Source: Caulobacter vibrioides OR37 (lineage in GTDB: Bacteria; Pseudomonadota; Alphaproteobacteria; Caulobacterales; Caulobacteraceae). Taken from it: a stretch of DNA of 64,000 nt. Of the stretch, positions 25,124 to 35,765 are shown piece after piece (the first letter of the stretch is position 1; each line of letters begins with the position of its first letter). The notes under the pieces were generated by a model. The model ran no database searches and had not been told where the DNA came from. It was given only the letters and a program-made list of their open reading frames with translations. The DNA lies in NCBI RefSeq assembly GCF_000372645.1, contig NZ_APMP01000014.1, forward strand, positions 26,373 through 90,372, in the 5' to 3' direction. The position numbers and the translations under genes are program-made.

Positions 25124-26434
25124 TCAGCCCTCGGCCCGGTGCGCGACCCGGCCGTCGACCACGGTCATCAGCACCTGGCCCTGCAACCGACGCCCATCGA
25201 ACGGCGAGTTCTTGGACTTCGACAGCAGCCGCGCCGCGTCGACGATGATCGGGGCGTCGATGTCGCACAGCACCAGGTCGGCGGGCGCGCCGGGGGCGAT
25301 GCGGCCGCCGCGCAGGCTCAGCAGCTCCGCCGGGGCGAGGGTCACGGCGCGGATCAGGTCGACCATGGCGATGCGATCGTCGTGGTACAGCGACAAGAGG
25401 GCCGGCAGCAGGGTCTCCAGACCCACGGCGCCGGGAACGGCCTCGTCAAAGGGCAGGCGCTTGTCCTCGGCGGGGGCCGGGTTGTGGGCCGAGACGACGA
25501 TATCAATCAGGCCGCTGGCCAGGGCCTCGATCAGCGCCTGGCGGTCGTCTTCGCCGCGCAGGGGCGGGTTCAGCTTGGCGAAGGTGCGATAGTCGCCGAT
25601 GTCCAGCTCGTTGAAGGACAGGTGGTTGATCGACACCGAGGCGCTGATCCGAAGCTTCTTCTTCTTGGCGCGATCCAGGGTCTCCAGCGCTTGCGCCGAG
25701 GTGATCTGATCGACCAGCAGGCGTCCGCCGGTGGCTTCCAGCAGGGCGACGTCGCGTTCGAGCATGATCCGCTCGGCCATCGGCGAGACCGACGGCAGGC
25801 CCATGCGGCCGGCGAATTCGCCCCCAGTGGCCGCGCCGCCCCGCGCGAGCCATGGGTCGACCGGACGGTGGGCCAGCAGCGCGTCGAAGCCCTTGGCGTA
25901 GGTCAGGACCCGCAGCATCACCTTGCTGTCGACGATCGGCTTGCCCGCGTCGGTGAAATAGACGCAGCCGGCTTCGCGCATGAGGCCGATCTCGGCCATC
26001 TGCTCGCCGGAAAGGCCCTTGGTCGCCGCGCCCGCCACCAGGATCCGGGCGCTGTCGATGTCGCGCGCCCGTCGCAGGATGAAGTCGACCATGCTGGGGT
26101 CGTCGATGGCGGGGGCGGTGTCGGGCTGGACCACGAACGAGGTGACGCCGCCGGCGGCCGCGGCCTTGGCCGCGCTGGCCAGGGTTTCCTTGGTCTCGGC
26201 CCCGGGTTCGCCCGTCCGGACGCGCAGGTCGATCAGGCCGGGGGCGAGCAGGGCGCCGCCGCAGTCGATGACCCGAACGGCCTTGCTCAGCTTGCCGAAT
26301 TCGCGGCCCTTGGCGACGTCGGCGATGACGCCTTCGGAGACGATGACCCCGCCTGGACCGTCATAGCCGCTTTCCGGATCGACGAGGCGGGCGTTGACGA
26401 AGGCCAGGGGCTGGGAGACGGGGGACTTGCTCAT
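25124..26434 (-). CDS. pyrC': Dihydroorotase-like protein PyrC' lacking metal ligands (non-catalytic ATCase partner)
   Basis: A 436-residue amidohydrolase of the type I dihydroorotase branch. The canonical D-x-H-x-H metal motif reads D69-L-R71-V-R73 here, so both His are Arg. The C-terminal SDHAPH motif reads SAHNPA (315-320), losing the metal Asp. The HHL motif is INHL. Structural motifs survive ([21 protein letters not shown]). It should therefore not hydrolyse dihydroorotate. In Pseudomonas-type systems such inactive PyrC' proteins assemble with PyrB and are needed for aspartate transcarbamoylase activity; the ATGA overlap with pyrB supports the same role. An active dihydroorotase must be encoded elsewhere. 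Confidence 0.88.
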   Translation of the reverse strand: MSKSPVSQPLAFVNARLVDPESGYDGPGGVIVSEGVIADVAKGREFGKLSKAVRVIDCGGALLAPGLIDLRVRTGEPGAETKETLASAAKAAAAGGVTSFVVQPDTAPAIDDPSMVDFILRRARDIDSARILVAGAATKGLSGEQMAEIGLMREAGCVYFTDAGKPIVDSKVMLRVLTYAKGFDALLAHRPVDPWLARGGAATGGEFAGRMGLPSVSPMAERIMLERDVALLEATGGRLLVDQITSAQALETLDRAKKKKLRISASVSINHLSFNELDIGDYRTFAKLNPPLRGEDDRQALIEALASGLIDIVVSAHNPAPAEDKRLPFDEAVPGAVGLETLLPALLSLYHDDRIAMVDLIRAVTLAPAELLSLRGGRIAPGAPADLVLCDIDAPIIVDAARLLSKSKNSPFDGRRLQGQVLMTVVDGRVAHRAEG

Positions 26435-27426
26435 TGGCCGGCCTCCAGCCGCGCGGCAAGGCTGGTCAGCACCGCCATCCGGGCGGCGACGCCCATCTCG
26501 ACCTGGTCCTGGATCAGGCTGACGGCCGGATCGTCGGCAACGTCGCTGTCGATCTCGACGCCTCGGTTCATTGGACCTGGGTGCATGACCTTGGCTCCGG
26601 GCGCGGCGCGGGAAAGCTTTTCCCGATCAAGCCCGTAGAAGCGGAAGTACTCGCGGGTCGAGGGCACGAACGCGCCCTGCATCCGTTCCAGCTGCAAACG
26701 TAGCATCATGACGACATCGGCGCCGGCCAGGCCCGACTTCATGTCGTGATGGACGGTCACGCCCCAGCGTTCGGCCTGGGCCGGCATCAGGGTCGGGGGA
26801 CCGACAAGGCGCACACTGGCCCCTAGGGTGTGCAGCAGGGCGACGTTCGAACGGGCCACGCGGCTGTGCAGAACGTCGCCGCAGATCGCCACGCTCAGGC
26901 CCGAGACCCGGCCAAACGCGCGACGGATCGACAGCGCGTCCAGCAGGGCTTGGGTCGGGTGTTCGTGCTGGCCGTCGCCGGCGTTGATCACGCTGCCGCT
27001 GACCTTCTGGCTCAGCAGGCTAGCCGCGCCCGAGGAGGCGTGACGGATGACCAGCAGGTCCGGGCGCATCGCGTTCAGCGTGACCGCCGTGTCGATCAGG
27101 GTCTCGCCCTTGGCCACCGACGAGGTCTTGGGGTTCATGTTGACCACGTCGGCGCCGAGGCGTTTCCCGGCCAGCTCGAACGAGCTCTGGGTGCGCGTGC
27201 TGTTCTCGAAGAACAGGTTCATCAGCGTCCGGCCCTTCAGGATGTCGAGCGTCTTGGACGTCTGGCGATTGAAGGCGACGAAGGCCTCGGCCAGATCCAG
27301 CAGATCCGCCGCCTGGGGCGCGTTCAGGTCCCCGGCGGAGAGGAAATGGCGCTTGGGAAACGCAAAGACGCGGGCGCGGATCGCGTCGATCGCAGCGCGG
27401 GCGGGATCATGGGCTGGAGCCGTCAT
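26431..27426 (-). CDS. pyrB: Aspartate carbamoyltransferase catalytic chain
   Basis: A 331-residue transcarbamoylase making N-carbamoyl-aspartate, the second step of pyrimidine synthesis. The carbamoyl-phosphate motif STRT lies in [13 protein letters not shown], with HPTQALLD and [10 protein letters not shown] giving the remaining signature. It has a short N-terminal extension (about 25 residues) relative to E. coli PyrB, typical of class A ATCases that bind PyrC'. There is no pyrI nearby. The stop overlaps the pyrC' start, and the gene starts 24 bp after the stop of a DAACS-family transporter. Confidence 0.96.
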   Translation of the reverse strand: MTAPAHDPARAAIDAIRARVFAFPKRHFLSAGDLNAPQAADLLDLAEAFVAFNRQTSKTLDILKGRTLMNLFFENSTRTQSSFELAGKRLGADVVNMNPKTSSVAKGETLIDTAVTLNAMRPDLLVIRHASSGAASLLSQKVSGSVINAGDGQHEHPTQALLDALSIRRAFGRVSGLSVAICGDVLHSRVARSNVALLHTLGASVRLVGPPTLMPAQAERWGVTVHHDMKSGLAGADVVMMLRLQLERMQGAFVPSTREYFRFYGLDREKLSRAAPGAKVMHPGPMNRGVEIDSDVADDPAVSLIQDQVEMGVAARMAVLTSLAARLEAGQ

Positions 27427-27450
27427 GAGCCCGCCTCATAGGCGGCTTTG

Positions 27451-28707
27451 TCAGGTAAGGGAAGGCTGCTCGGCGGTTGTCCCTCCTAGGATGGGCGCCG
27501 GCGCGGCCGTCCAGCGGGCGATCAGCGTCGTGGCCGCCAGTTGCCCGGTGACGTTGGCGCTGGTGTCGACGATGTCGGGCAGGGCGACCACGGCGATCAG
27601 CAGGGTCATGGCCTCCATCGGCGCGCCAAGGGTCATGTACACTGGCCCGTAGGAGGCCAGAAGCACCGCCGCGCCGGGCAGGCCCATGACGCCGATATTG
27701 GTCAACACGGCGACGGCGCAAGCCAGGGCGATCTGGGCGGCGCTGGGATGGATGCCGAACAGCAGGGCGCCGAACAGTCCCGCCGAGACCACGCCGAACA
27801 CGTTGCCGAACCGGAAGACCGTCGTGGCCAGCGGCAGGATGGTCGAGGCGGCGGCGGGCGGCAGGTCTAGGTCCTGCTCGGCGGCCTTCACGAGGGCGGG
27901 GAGGCAGGCCATCGACGATTGGGTGCTAGCTGCCAGGGCCAGCGGTCCCGCGGCGGCGCGCAAGAAGCGCATGGGGCCGACGCCGCTGACCATACCCAGC
28001 GTCAGGGTGATCAACAGGCCCACGGCCAGCACCGCCACAAGCATTAGAACGTATTGCAGGAGGCCGGCGGCCATGTCCAAGCCGGTCTTGGCCGCCGCGT
28101 CCAGGGCCAGGACGAAGATCCCGACCGGTGCAGCGCGCAGCACCCAGTCGACGATCACCAGCATGGCGTCGCCGGTGGCCTTCAGCACGTCGACCAGTAG
28201 CGCGCGCTGGACCTTCGGCAGGCGGGCGATCGCCGCGCCCAGGATGGCGGCGAAGATGATCAGCGGGGTCATGGCCGCCTCGGCCGCCGCCGCAATCGGG
28301 TTGAGCGGTATCAGGGCAATGATCTGGCTGGCTATGTCAATGTTCTGCGGCGCGGGCGTCTTGGCGCCGATAGCCAGGGCCGCGCCCACAGGATGAAGCG
28401 GCCAGATGGACGCCAGCCCTACGCCCACCACGGCGCCCGCGAACGCCGCCAGGATCAGCAGGGCCAGGAACACGCCGATCGTGGTCCCGATGATCCGCCC
28501 GCCGCCCGAGGCGTCGGCGATCGAGGCTACACCGGTCGTCATCAGGCAGAACACCAGCGGCACGAGAGTCATGCGTAGCCCGTTCAGCCACAGGGTTCCG
28601 ACAGGCGCTAAGGTGTCGGCGACGGACGTGTGACCGCTGATCCGCAGAGCCAGGCCGGCCAGCACTCCGCCCAACAGCGCGACGAGAATCCAAGTTGTGC
28701 GCGACAT
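27451..28707 (-). CDS. DAACS-family symporter, divergent substrate site
   Basis: A 418-residue transporter (start MSRTTWIL at 28707, after GGGGGCGGTTGG; a 14-codon-longer start is possible). Eight helices plus two re-entrant hairpins of the dicarboxylate/amino acid:cation symporter fold are recognisable, including GLPGAAVLL (HP2) and NVTG (TM8). Key residues differ from GltPh: the TM8 D-x-x-R-T reads D378-x-x-D381-T, the Na1 Asp after NVTG is Gln389, and the TM7 NMDGT is FRFGN (298-302). Aspartate or C4-dicarboxylate transport is therefore doubtful, and the substrate is unknown. It lies upstream of pyrB in the same direction, 24 bp apart, so it is probably in that operon. Confidence 0.85.
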   Translation of the reverse strand: MSRTTWILVALLGGVLAGLALRISGHTSVADTLAPVGTLWLNGLRMTLVPLVFCLMTTGVASIADASGGGRIIGTTIGVFLALLILAAFAGAVVGVGLASIWPLHPVGAALAIGAKTPAPQNIDIASQIIALIPLNPIAAAAEAAMTPLIIFAAILGAAIARLPKVQRALLVDVLKATGDAMLVIVDWVLRAAPVGIFVLALDAAAKTGLDMAAGLLQYVLMLVAVLAVGLLITLTLGMVSGVGPMRFLRAAAGPLALAASTQSSMACLPALVKAAEQDLDLPPAAASTILPLATTVFRFGNVFGVVSAGLFGALLFGIHPSAAQIALACAVAVLTNIGVMGLPGAAVLLASYGPVYMTLGAPMEAMTLLIAVVALPDIVDTSANVTGQLAATTLIARWTAAPAPILGGTTAEQPSLT

Positions 28708-28841
28708 CCAACCGCCCCCAGCGTTTCGCGAATGCATTTTGGCGAGCAAACGCCGTTATGCGCAAGCGTGAGGTGTCGGGCAGGCGCCTTCTTCCCTCTC
28801 CGGGGGAGGAGCGCGTTAGCGCGGAGGGGACAAGAGGCGGG

Positions 28842-29312
28842 CTACAGCCCCCGCAACCGCTCTAGCGCGCCTTGCAGGATCCAGCCCGCCGCCATCTTGT
28901 CCACGACCTCGTCGCGACGCTTGCGAGAGACGTCGTGTTCGTCGATCAGCACCCGCGTCACCGCCGCCGTCGACAGGCGCTCGTCCCAGAAGGTGATGGG
29001 CAGGTCGGGCTTAAGGCGCAGAATGTTGCGGGCCAGGGCGCGGTTGGACTGGCAGCGGACGCCCTCCGTGCCGTCCATGTTCATCGGCAGGCCCACCACG
29101 ATTCCGACCGCCGCCCGGCTGTCCATCAGCTTGAACAGCGTCTCGGCGTCCTTCGTGAACTTGGTCTTTTCGATCAGCGCCAAGGGGCTGGCGACGGTGC
29201 GGGTGACGTCCGAGACGGCCACGCCGATGGTCTTCTCGCCGGGGTCCAGGCCCACGATCGGGGCGTACTGGGGCAGGGCGGCGGCGAAGTCTTCGATGTC
29301 GAGAACGGGCAT
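28842..29312 (-). CDS. ruvX: Putative pre-16S rRNA nuclease / Holliday junction resolvase-like RuvX (YqgF)
   Basis: A 156-residue RNase H-like protein. The catalytic Asp motif is VGLDPGEKTIGVAVSD, the second is GLPMNMDGTEG, and the last is FWDERLSTAAV followed by DKMAAGWILQ. YqgF processes the 5' end of pre-16S rRNA; the resolvase name is historical. The gene is divergent from gatC with 82 bp between the starts. Confidence 0.93.
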   Translation of the reverse strand: MPVLDIEDFAAALPQYAPIVGLDPGEKTIGVAVSDVTRTVASPLALIEKTKFTKDAETLFKLMDSRAAVGIVVGLPMNMDGTEGVRCQSNRALARNILRLKPDLPITFWDERLSTAAVTRVLIDEHDVSRKRRDEVVDKMAAGWILQGALERLRGL

Positions 29313-29394
29313 GGCTCTCTTTATCAGGAGCCGCGCGGCTTGAAACCTCGCCTCCGGCCTAGTAACCGACGCGTTCGAATTTCAGGAGATCCCC

Positions 29395-29682
29395 ATGGCC
29401 ATTGACGCCGCCACGGTGCGGAAGGTCGCCCGGCTCGCCCGCATCGCCGAACCCGAAGAGCGCATCGAGGCCTTGGCTCAGGAGCTCAACGGCATCATGA
29501 CCTGGATCGAGCAGTTGGCCGAGGTCGACACCGACGGCTGCGAGCCGTTGACCAGCGTCGTGGCCTCCGGTCTGCCGATGCGCGACGACGTCGTCACCAT
29601 GGGCGGCGATCCGGCGCGGGTGACCAGCAACGCGCCCAAGTCCGTGAACAACTTCTTCGTCGTGCCGAAGGTGGTCGAGTAA
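29395..29682 (+). CDS. gatC: Asp/Glu-tRNA(Asn/Gln) amidotransferase subunit C
   Basis: A 95-residue subunit that wraps around and stabilises GatA-GatB. The N-terminal [15 protein letters not shown], the central [14 protein letters not shown] and the C-terminal [11 protein letters not shown] are standard. The start is preceded by AGGAGA. The stop overlaps the gatA ATG (TAATG). Caulobacter uses this route to make Gln-tRNA and Asn-tRNA when the direct synthetase is absent. Confidence 0.96.
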   Translation: MAIDAATVRKVARLARIAEPEERIEALAQELNGIMTWIEQLAEVDTDGCEPLTSVVASGLPMRDDVVTMGGDPARVTSNAPKSVNNFFVVPKVVE

Positions 29683-31154
29683 TGAGCGCCCTCACGAAGC
29701 TGACCCTGGCCGGCGCGCTCAACGGCCTGGCCAAGCGCGAATTCACCTCCGTCGAACTGACCAAGGCCCACATCGAGGCCGTCGAGGCCGCGCGCCCCCT
29801 GAACGCCTACATCCTGGAGACCCCGGAAAAGGCGCTGGACATGGCCGCCAAGTCCGACGCCCGCCGGGCGCTGGGCGAGGCCGGCCCGCTTGAAGGCGCG
29901 CCGCTGGGCGTCAAGGACCTGTTCTGCACCGAGGGCGTGCGCACCACGGCCTGCTCGAAGATCCTCGAGACCTTCACGCCGACCTACGAGTCGACCGTCA
30001 CCAGCCAGCTGTGGCGCGACGGCGCGGTGATGCTGGGCAAGCTGAACCTCGACCAGTTCGCCATGGGCTCGTCGAACGAGACCAGCTACTTCGGTCCGGT
30101 CACCAACCCCTGGCGCGCCAAGGGTTCGGACAAGGCCCTCACGCCGGGCGGCAGCTCCGGCGGTTCGGCCGCGGCCGTCGCCGCCGACCTGTGCCTGGGC
30201 GCCACGGCCACCGACACCGGCGGTTCGATCCGCCAGCCGGCCGCCTTCACCGGCACCGTGGGCATCAAGCCGACCTATGGCCGCTGCTCGCGCTGGGGCG
30301 TCGTCGCCTTCGCCAGCTCGCTGGACCAGGCCGGCCCGATCGCCAAGACCGTCGAGGACGCGGCTCTCCTGCTGACCTCGATGTCGGGCCACGACCCCAA
30401 GGACTCGACCAGCCTGAACGTGCCGGTTCCGGACTTCACGCAGTTCGTCGGAAAGTCGGTGAAGGGCCTCAAGATCGGTATCCCCAAGGAATACCGCGTC
30501 GACAACATGCCGGCCGAGATCGAGAAGCTTTGGCAGGACGGCATCGCCTGGCTGAAGGACGCTGGCTGCGAGATCGTCGACATCAGCCTGCCGCACACCA
30601 AGTACGCCCTGCCGGCCTATTACATCGTGGCCCCGGCCGAGGCCTCGTCGAACCTCGCCCGCTACGACGGGATGCGTTACGGCCTGCGGGAGGACGGGGC
30701 CAACCTGACCGAGATCTATGAGAACACCCGCGCCGCCGGCTTCGGCGACGAGGTCAAGCGCCGCATTCTCATCGGCACCTACGTGCTGTCGGCAGGCTAT
30801 TACGACGCCTACTACCTGAAGGCCCTGAAGGTGCGCCGTCGCATCGCCGAGGATTTCGACAACGCCTGGCAAAAGGTCGATGCGATCCTCACGCCAACCG
30901 CGCCCTCGGCGGCTTTCGGCTTGGGCGAGAATTCGAACGATCCGATCGCCATGTACCTGAACGACGTCTTCACGGTGACGACGAACCTGGCGGGCCTGCC
31001 GGGCCTCTCCCTGCCGGCTGGTCTCGACGCCAATGGTCTGCCGCTGGGTTTGCAGATCATCGGCAAGCCTCTGGACGAGGCGACGGTGTTCTCGGTCGCC
31101 GGGGCGGTCGAGAAGGCCGCTGGCTTCTCCGCCAAGGCAGAGAAGTGGTGGTGA
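29682..31154 (+). CDS. gatA: Asp/Glu-tRNA(Asn/Gln) amidotransferase subunit A
   Basis: A 490-residue amidase-signature enzyme that hydrolyses glutamine and channels ammonia to GatB. The Ser-cisSer-Lys triad is visible: Lys78 (PLGVKDLF), Ser158 (GGSSGGSA) and Ser182 (TGGSIRQP), offset by a few residues from other GatA proteins. Length is normal. It overlaps gatC by one base, forming a gatCA operon. A strong terminator follows at 31164. Confidence 0.97.
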   Translation: MSALTKLTLAGALNGLAKREFTSVELTKAHIEAVEAARPLNAYILETPEKALDMAAKSDARRALGEAGPLEGAPLGVKDLFCTEGVRTTACSKILETFTPTYESTVTSQLWRDGAVMLGKLNLDQFAMGSSNETSYFGPVTNPWRAKGSDKALTPGGSSGGSAAAVAADLCLGATATDTGGSIRQPAAFTGTVGIKPTYGRCSRWGVVAFASSLDQAGPIAKTVEDAALLLTSMSGHDPKDSTSLNVPVPDFTQFVGKSVKGLKIGIPKEYRVDNMPAEIEKLWQDGIAWLKDAGCEIVDISLPHTKYALPAYYIVAPAEASSNLARYDGMRYGLREDGANLTEIYENTRAAGFGDEVKRRILIGTYVLSAGYYDAYYLKALKVRRRIAEDFDNAWQKVDAILTPTAPSAAFGLGENSNDPIAMYLNDVFTVTTNLAGLPGLSLPAGLDANGLPLGLQIIGKPLDEATVFSVAGAVEKAAGFSAKAEKWW

Positions 31155-31163
31155 TCTAAGCAA

Positions 31164-31195
31164 AAGGGCGGCTCCTGAAAGAGCCGCCCTTCTTC
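31164..31195 (+). terminator. Rho-independent terminator after gatA
   Basis: Perfect 11-bp stem AAGGGCGGCTC / GAGCCGCCCTT, loop CTGAAA, then CTTCGTT. It ends the gatCA transcript before the converging 31211 gene. Confidence 0.88.
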
Positions 31196-31210
31196 GTTAG
31201 CAGAGCTTGA

Positions 31211-31819
31211 TCACATCGGGTTCGTGGTGTCCGGAACCGTCTGAGGCTGCGGCGCGGCCGCGGGCGGGGTCACCAGAGGCGGCTGCGCGGCCACGACCGG
31301 CGCGGGCGCCGCCACGACGGGCGGAGACGCCGGGACGGTGGCGCTGACGTTGGCCGAAGCGCTTTCCGCGTCCGGGGCGCGTTCGCTAGCGCTGCTTCGG
31401 CGAGAAGCCGTAGCGGCCTTCGGCTGGGCGCGCGGCGTCGAGGGAGCGGCCTTCGTCGCGGGGGCGTTCGAGGCTAGTTCCGTAGGCTTAGCGGCCGGCG
31501 CCGGCGTTTCGGCGGTTTGGACAGGGGCGGGCGTGGCCGTCTTCGGCGCGGCCGTCGCGGCGGTCGCGCTCCTCAGCGACGCCGGATCGGTCGGGGCGTC
31601 GCGATGGTCGGCCATCGAGGCCCAGATCAAGCCGCCGGCGACGATAGCGAGGACGGGCGCGCCCACCAGAAGCGGTAGGTTGCCACGGGTCTTGCGCGAG
31701 GGCTTTCGAGCATAGACCGGCTGGTTGGGAAACAGAGCCGAAGCATTCGGGTCGGTCGAAACCATCGGTTCCGCCGCATCGAAATTGAGAGTGGGGCGGG
31801 CAGTGCGAGCCGTAGTCAT
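31211..31819 (-). CDS. Single-pass membrane protein with long Ala/Pro/Thr-rich periplasmic domain, unknown
   Basis: A 202-residue protein starting at MTTARTARP, chosen because GGAGGT lies six to seven bases upstream. A short cytoplasmic part (about 45 residues) ends in basic KPSRKTRGN. A transmembrane helix (LPLLVGAPVLAIVAGGLIWA) follows, then about 130 residues of low-complexity Ala, Pro, Thr and Ser (TAETPAPAAKPTE, PVVAAPAPVVAAQPP). There are no Cys or folded domain signals. It sits antisense between gatA and gatB. Similar architecture to the 18080 and 33628 genes, but no family recognised. Confidence 0.7.
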   Translation of the reverse strand: MTTARTARPTLNFDAAEPMVSTDPNASALFPNQPVYARKPSRKTRGNLPLLVGAPVLAIVAGGLIWASMADHRDAPTDPASLRSATAATAAPKTATPAPVQTAETPAPAAKPTELASNAPATKAAPSTPRAQPKAATASRRSSASERAPDAESASANVSATVPASPPVVAAPAPVVAAQPPLVTPPAAAPQPQTVPDTTNPM

Positions 31820-32058
31820 TTCTACCTCCATGAGTGAGCGGTTCGTGGAATCGAACGGCGCGATAACTCAGAAGTTCCCCGGCCATGCAATGGTGCATGT
31901 TCCGACCAAAACTCGCCTTATTGTGCGAAGGCTCATCTGGACGGTCCAGCTTACTTAAGAAGGCTGGCGCCTTCTGGGATGGGGCAGGACGCGCGACCGT
32001 TCCAAGAAGCGTGTCGAAAGCTTTTCCGGCCCCGCTCGCTTGATGTAGAGAGACGCCC

Positions 32059-33555
<1,497 letters not shown>

Positions 33556-33580
33556 CATCGACCGGTCAGCCGAAATGACG

Positions 33581-33615
33581 AGGGCCCGGGGCGAAAGCCG
33601 CGGGCCCTTCTTCGT
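33581..33615 (+). terminator. Rho-independent terminator after gatB
   Basis: Stem AGGGCCCGGGGC / GCCGCGGGCCCT with one mismatch, GAAA tetraloop, then TCTTCGTT. It lies 25 bp after the gatB stop and ahead of the converging Pro-rich gene. Confidence 0.85.
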
Positions 33616-33627
33616 TGATGCGTAGGT

Positions 33628-34005
33628 CTAGTGGGGCGGGCCAGGCGGGGACATCGAGTCCGGTCCGGTCATGGGAGCTTCTGGGCCGGGCTTGTGCTTC
33701 TTGGCCTTCTTCGCGGCCCTATCGGGAGGAGTTGGCGCGGTCCTCTCGTCGGCGACGCCCGGCGGCGGCGGCGGGGGGGGCGGCGGCGCGGGGAGCTGGG
33801 CGGTCGTGGTCCCGGGATTGTCCACGGGCGGCGGCGGTGGCGGCAGGTTGCCGGGCGGCGTGGCGTTGGTCGGGGGCGTCGATTGCGGCGCGGGCGAGGG
33901 ATCGGGCGTCGAGGTCGGCGGCAGGCCGGTCTGGGCCAAGGCCGAGCCGGCGTAGGCGGCCGCGGCGAGGGTCAGGGCGACCGTCGTGATGCGCAGGGTC
34001 TTCAT
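33628..34005 (-). CDS. Secreted proline-rich protein with G8 tract, unknown
   Basis: A 125-residue protein with a good Sec signal peptide (ALTLAAAAYAGSALAQ, cut about residue 24). The mature region is about one-third Pro and includes runs of six and about nine consecutive Pro, ending in a basic KKAKKHKPG patch and SPPGPPH. It looks like an intrinsically disordered periplasmic protein. The coding DNA contains eight consecutive G on the plus strand (33773-33780), a potential slippage site near codon 75. Not recognised as a named family. Confidence 0.65.
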   Translation of the reverse strand: MKTLRITTVALTLAAAAYAGSALAQTGLPPTSTPDPSPAPQSTPPTNATPPGNLPPPPPPVDNPGTTTAQLPAPPPPPPPPPGVADERTAPTPPDRAAKKAKKHKPGPEAPMTGPDSMSPPGPPH

Positions 34006-34138
34006 CGCGTTGGGACCAAATTACTGCAGCGTCGGAATGTGACGCGGGGCTAACGCTGACCCGGCAATGCGGTCGAATTGACTTCGCAATCAGGCCATTG
34101 GGCCGCATACGCGGCGAGGTCGAGGCGGGGATGGCCGC

Positions 34139-34172
34139 AAAACGGCGCCCCAGGCAAAGCCCAGGACGCCGT
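34139..34172 (-). terminator. Terminator of the RcnB-like gene
   Basis: Read on the minus strand, a GC-rich hairpin (ACGGCG...CGCCGT with inner CCTGGGC/GCCTGGG pairing and small mismatches) is followed by TTTT. It lies about 27 bp after the RcnB-like stop. Confidence 0.6.
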
Positions 34173-34198
34173 GTCTTGAGACCTAAGGGTCTTCAGGT

Positions 34199-34672
34199 CT
34201 AGCGATTGGCGATGACGTCGAAGATCAGTCCGCTGGCGATCGCGGCCAGGACGTAGTCATTGCCAGTCCGGTACCAGTAGTAGCCCCGGGGCGGCGGGCG
34301 CAGGTGGTAGCGATAGTAGTCATGGACGATATAGCCGCCGCCACGATAGTAGCCGGGCAGATACCCGCCCCGCGACCAGGCGACATAGCCGGGGCGATAG
34401 CCAGGACGGCCGTAGTAGGCGGGCGGGGGCGGTCCGTAGGCCCAGCGATTGTTGTAGTAATAGCCGTTGTGACGGCCGCGATCCCAGTCGCGATCCCAAC
34501 CGCCGCGGTCCCAGCCGCGATGTTCGCCACGGTCCCAGTCACGGCGATCGCGATCCCAGCCGCGATCGTGATCCCAGCGGCCTCGGTCCTGGGCGGCCGC
34601 GTCACCGGCGGTCAGGGCCATCGGCCCGGCCACCGAGGCCACGGCGACGATGGTGAGCAGCAGACGTTTCAT
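34199..34672 (-). CDS. RcnB-family periplasmic protein with Trp-Asp-Arg repeats
   Basis: A 157-residue protein. A signal peptide (LLLTIVAVASVAGPMALTAG, cut at AAA-QDR) precedes about 40 residues of WDRD/DWDRG repeats and then an RcnB-like domain (PPRGYYWYRTGNDYVLAAIASGLI), rich in Tyr, Gly and Arg. E. coli RcnB is a periplasmic factor in nickel/cobalt homeostasis, but most family members have no tested metal role. The charged N-terminal repeats are a lineage feature. Monocistronic, with its own terminator. Confidence 0.82.
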   Translation of the reverse strand: MKRLLLTIVAVASVAGPMALTAGDAAAQDRGRWDHDRGWDRDRRDWDRGEHRGWDRGGWDRDWDRGRHNGYYYNNRWAYGPPPPAYYGRPGYRPGYVAWSRGGYLPGYYRGGGYIVHDYYRYHLRPPPRGYYWYRTGNDYVLAAIASGLIFDVIANR

Positions 34673-34867
34673 CTCGTCTTCTCCTAAGGCGCGACGGTTT
34701 TGGAAAACACGCCGCCTGGAAACTTCCCTCGATCTTGAAACGCACGATGCGGTCGTTCGGCTGAACCTGATCTGAATGAGCTGGTCAGGCTTTTCCGAGA
34801 GGGCTTGGCGCGGGCCGGCCTCGCGGCCATCTTCTGGATCAATCACAAGCACTGGGAGAGAAGGCCG

Positions 34868-35593
34868 ATGAGCCAACCGATCGCGCTGTACTATTGGCCC
34901 ACGCCCAATGGCTGGAAGGTGTCCATCGCCCTGGAGGAGATGGGGCTGCCCTACGAGATGATCCCGGTGAACATCGGGACCGGCGAACAGTTCAAGCTCG
35001 ACTTCCTGGCCATCAGCCCCAACAACCGGATGCCGGCCATCGTCGACCCCGAGGGACCCGACGGCCAGCCGATCTCGATCTTCGAGTCGGGCGCCATCCT
35101 TCAGTACCTGGGGCGTAAGTCCGGCCAGTTCTACGGCGAGACCGAGCGGGACCGGGTCGAGATCGACCAGTGGGTCATGTGGCAGATGGGCGGGCTGGGC
35201 CCCATGGCTGGCCAGACGCACCATTTCCGCCAATACGCCGCTTCGATCATCGCCGATCAGCGTCAGATCGCCTATGGCGCCATCCGCTACACCAACGAGA
35301 CACACCGTCTGTACGGGGTGTTGAACAAGCGCCTGGAGGGGCGCGATTTCATCTGCGGCCAATTGTCCATCGCCGACTTCATGAGCTGGCCGTGGATTGT
35401 GCCGTGGAAAAACCAGGGCATCATTCTCGACGAATTCCCGAACCTGAAGGCGTGGTTCGAGCGCGTGGGCGGTCGAGAAGCGGTGCAGAAGGGCTTCAAG
35501 CTGGGCGCGGAACTGAGATCGGGCGGTCTGCAAGCCTCTGGAAAGGCGGCGGAAGAGGCTCGTCGAGTCCTGTTCGGGCAGCGGGCGCGTTAA
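34868..35593 (+). CDS. Glutathione S-transferase, Ure2p/YghU-like
   Basis: A 241-residue GST. The thioredoxin-fold N-terminal domain has YYWPTPNGWKVSIALEEMGLPYE and NNRMPAIVDPEG (cis-Pro), with ES as the glutathione contact (FESGAILQYLG). The C-terminal helical domain contains DFICGQLSIADFMSWPWI. The Asn-Gly-x-Lys motif after TP is that of YfcG/YghU-type (nu-class) enzymes, which bind two GSH and show disulfide reductase activity. The start is ATG at 34868, preceded by GAGAGAAGG. Isolated gene. Confidence 0.9.
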   Translation: MSQPIALYYWPTPNGWKVSIALEEMGLPYEMIPVNIGTGEQFKLDFLAISPNNRMPAIVDPEGPDGQPISIFESGAILQYLGRKSGQFYGETERDRVEIDQWVMWQMGGLGPMAGQTHHFRQYAASIIADQRQIAYGAIRYTNETHRLYGVLNKRLEGRDFICGQLSIADFMSWPWIVPWKNQGIILDEFPNLKAWFERVGGREAVQKGFKLGAELRSGGLQASGKAAEEARRVLFGQRAR

Positions 35594-35765
35594 CCGGCTG
35601 TATACTGGCCTTTACGCCGCGTAATATCCTTGAACAACTCGTGTATTCGTCGATAAATTCATGATGTTCGCGCGTTTAACTATATGTTCAGCCGCTTTGG
35701 ACTTTTCTTCTCTCAGGCTCTGATCCGGCAAAAGGCCGGGGCGAGCTTGAGAGAGGAGATGAGCC

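Noticed and set aside
28781..28845. CCCTCTCC/GGAGGGG-rich patch as a named REP element
   Set aside because: The palindrome is weak and no second copy was identified in the window.
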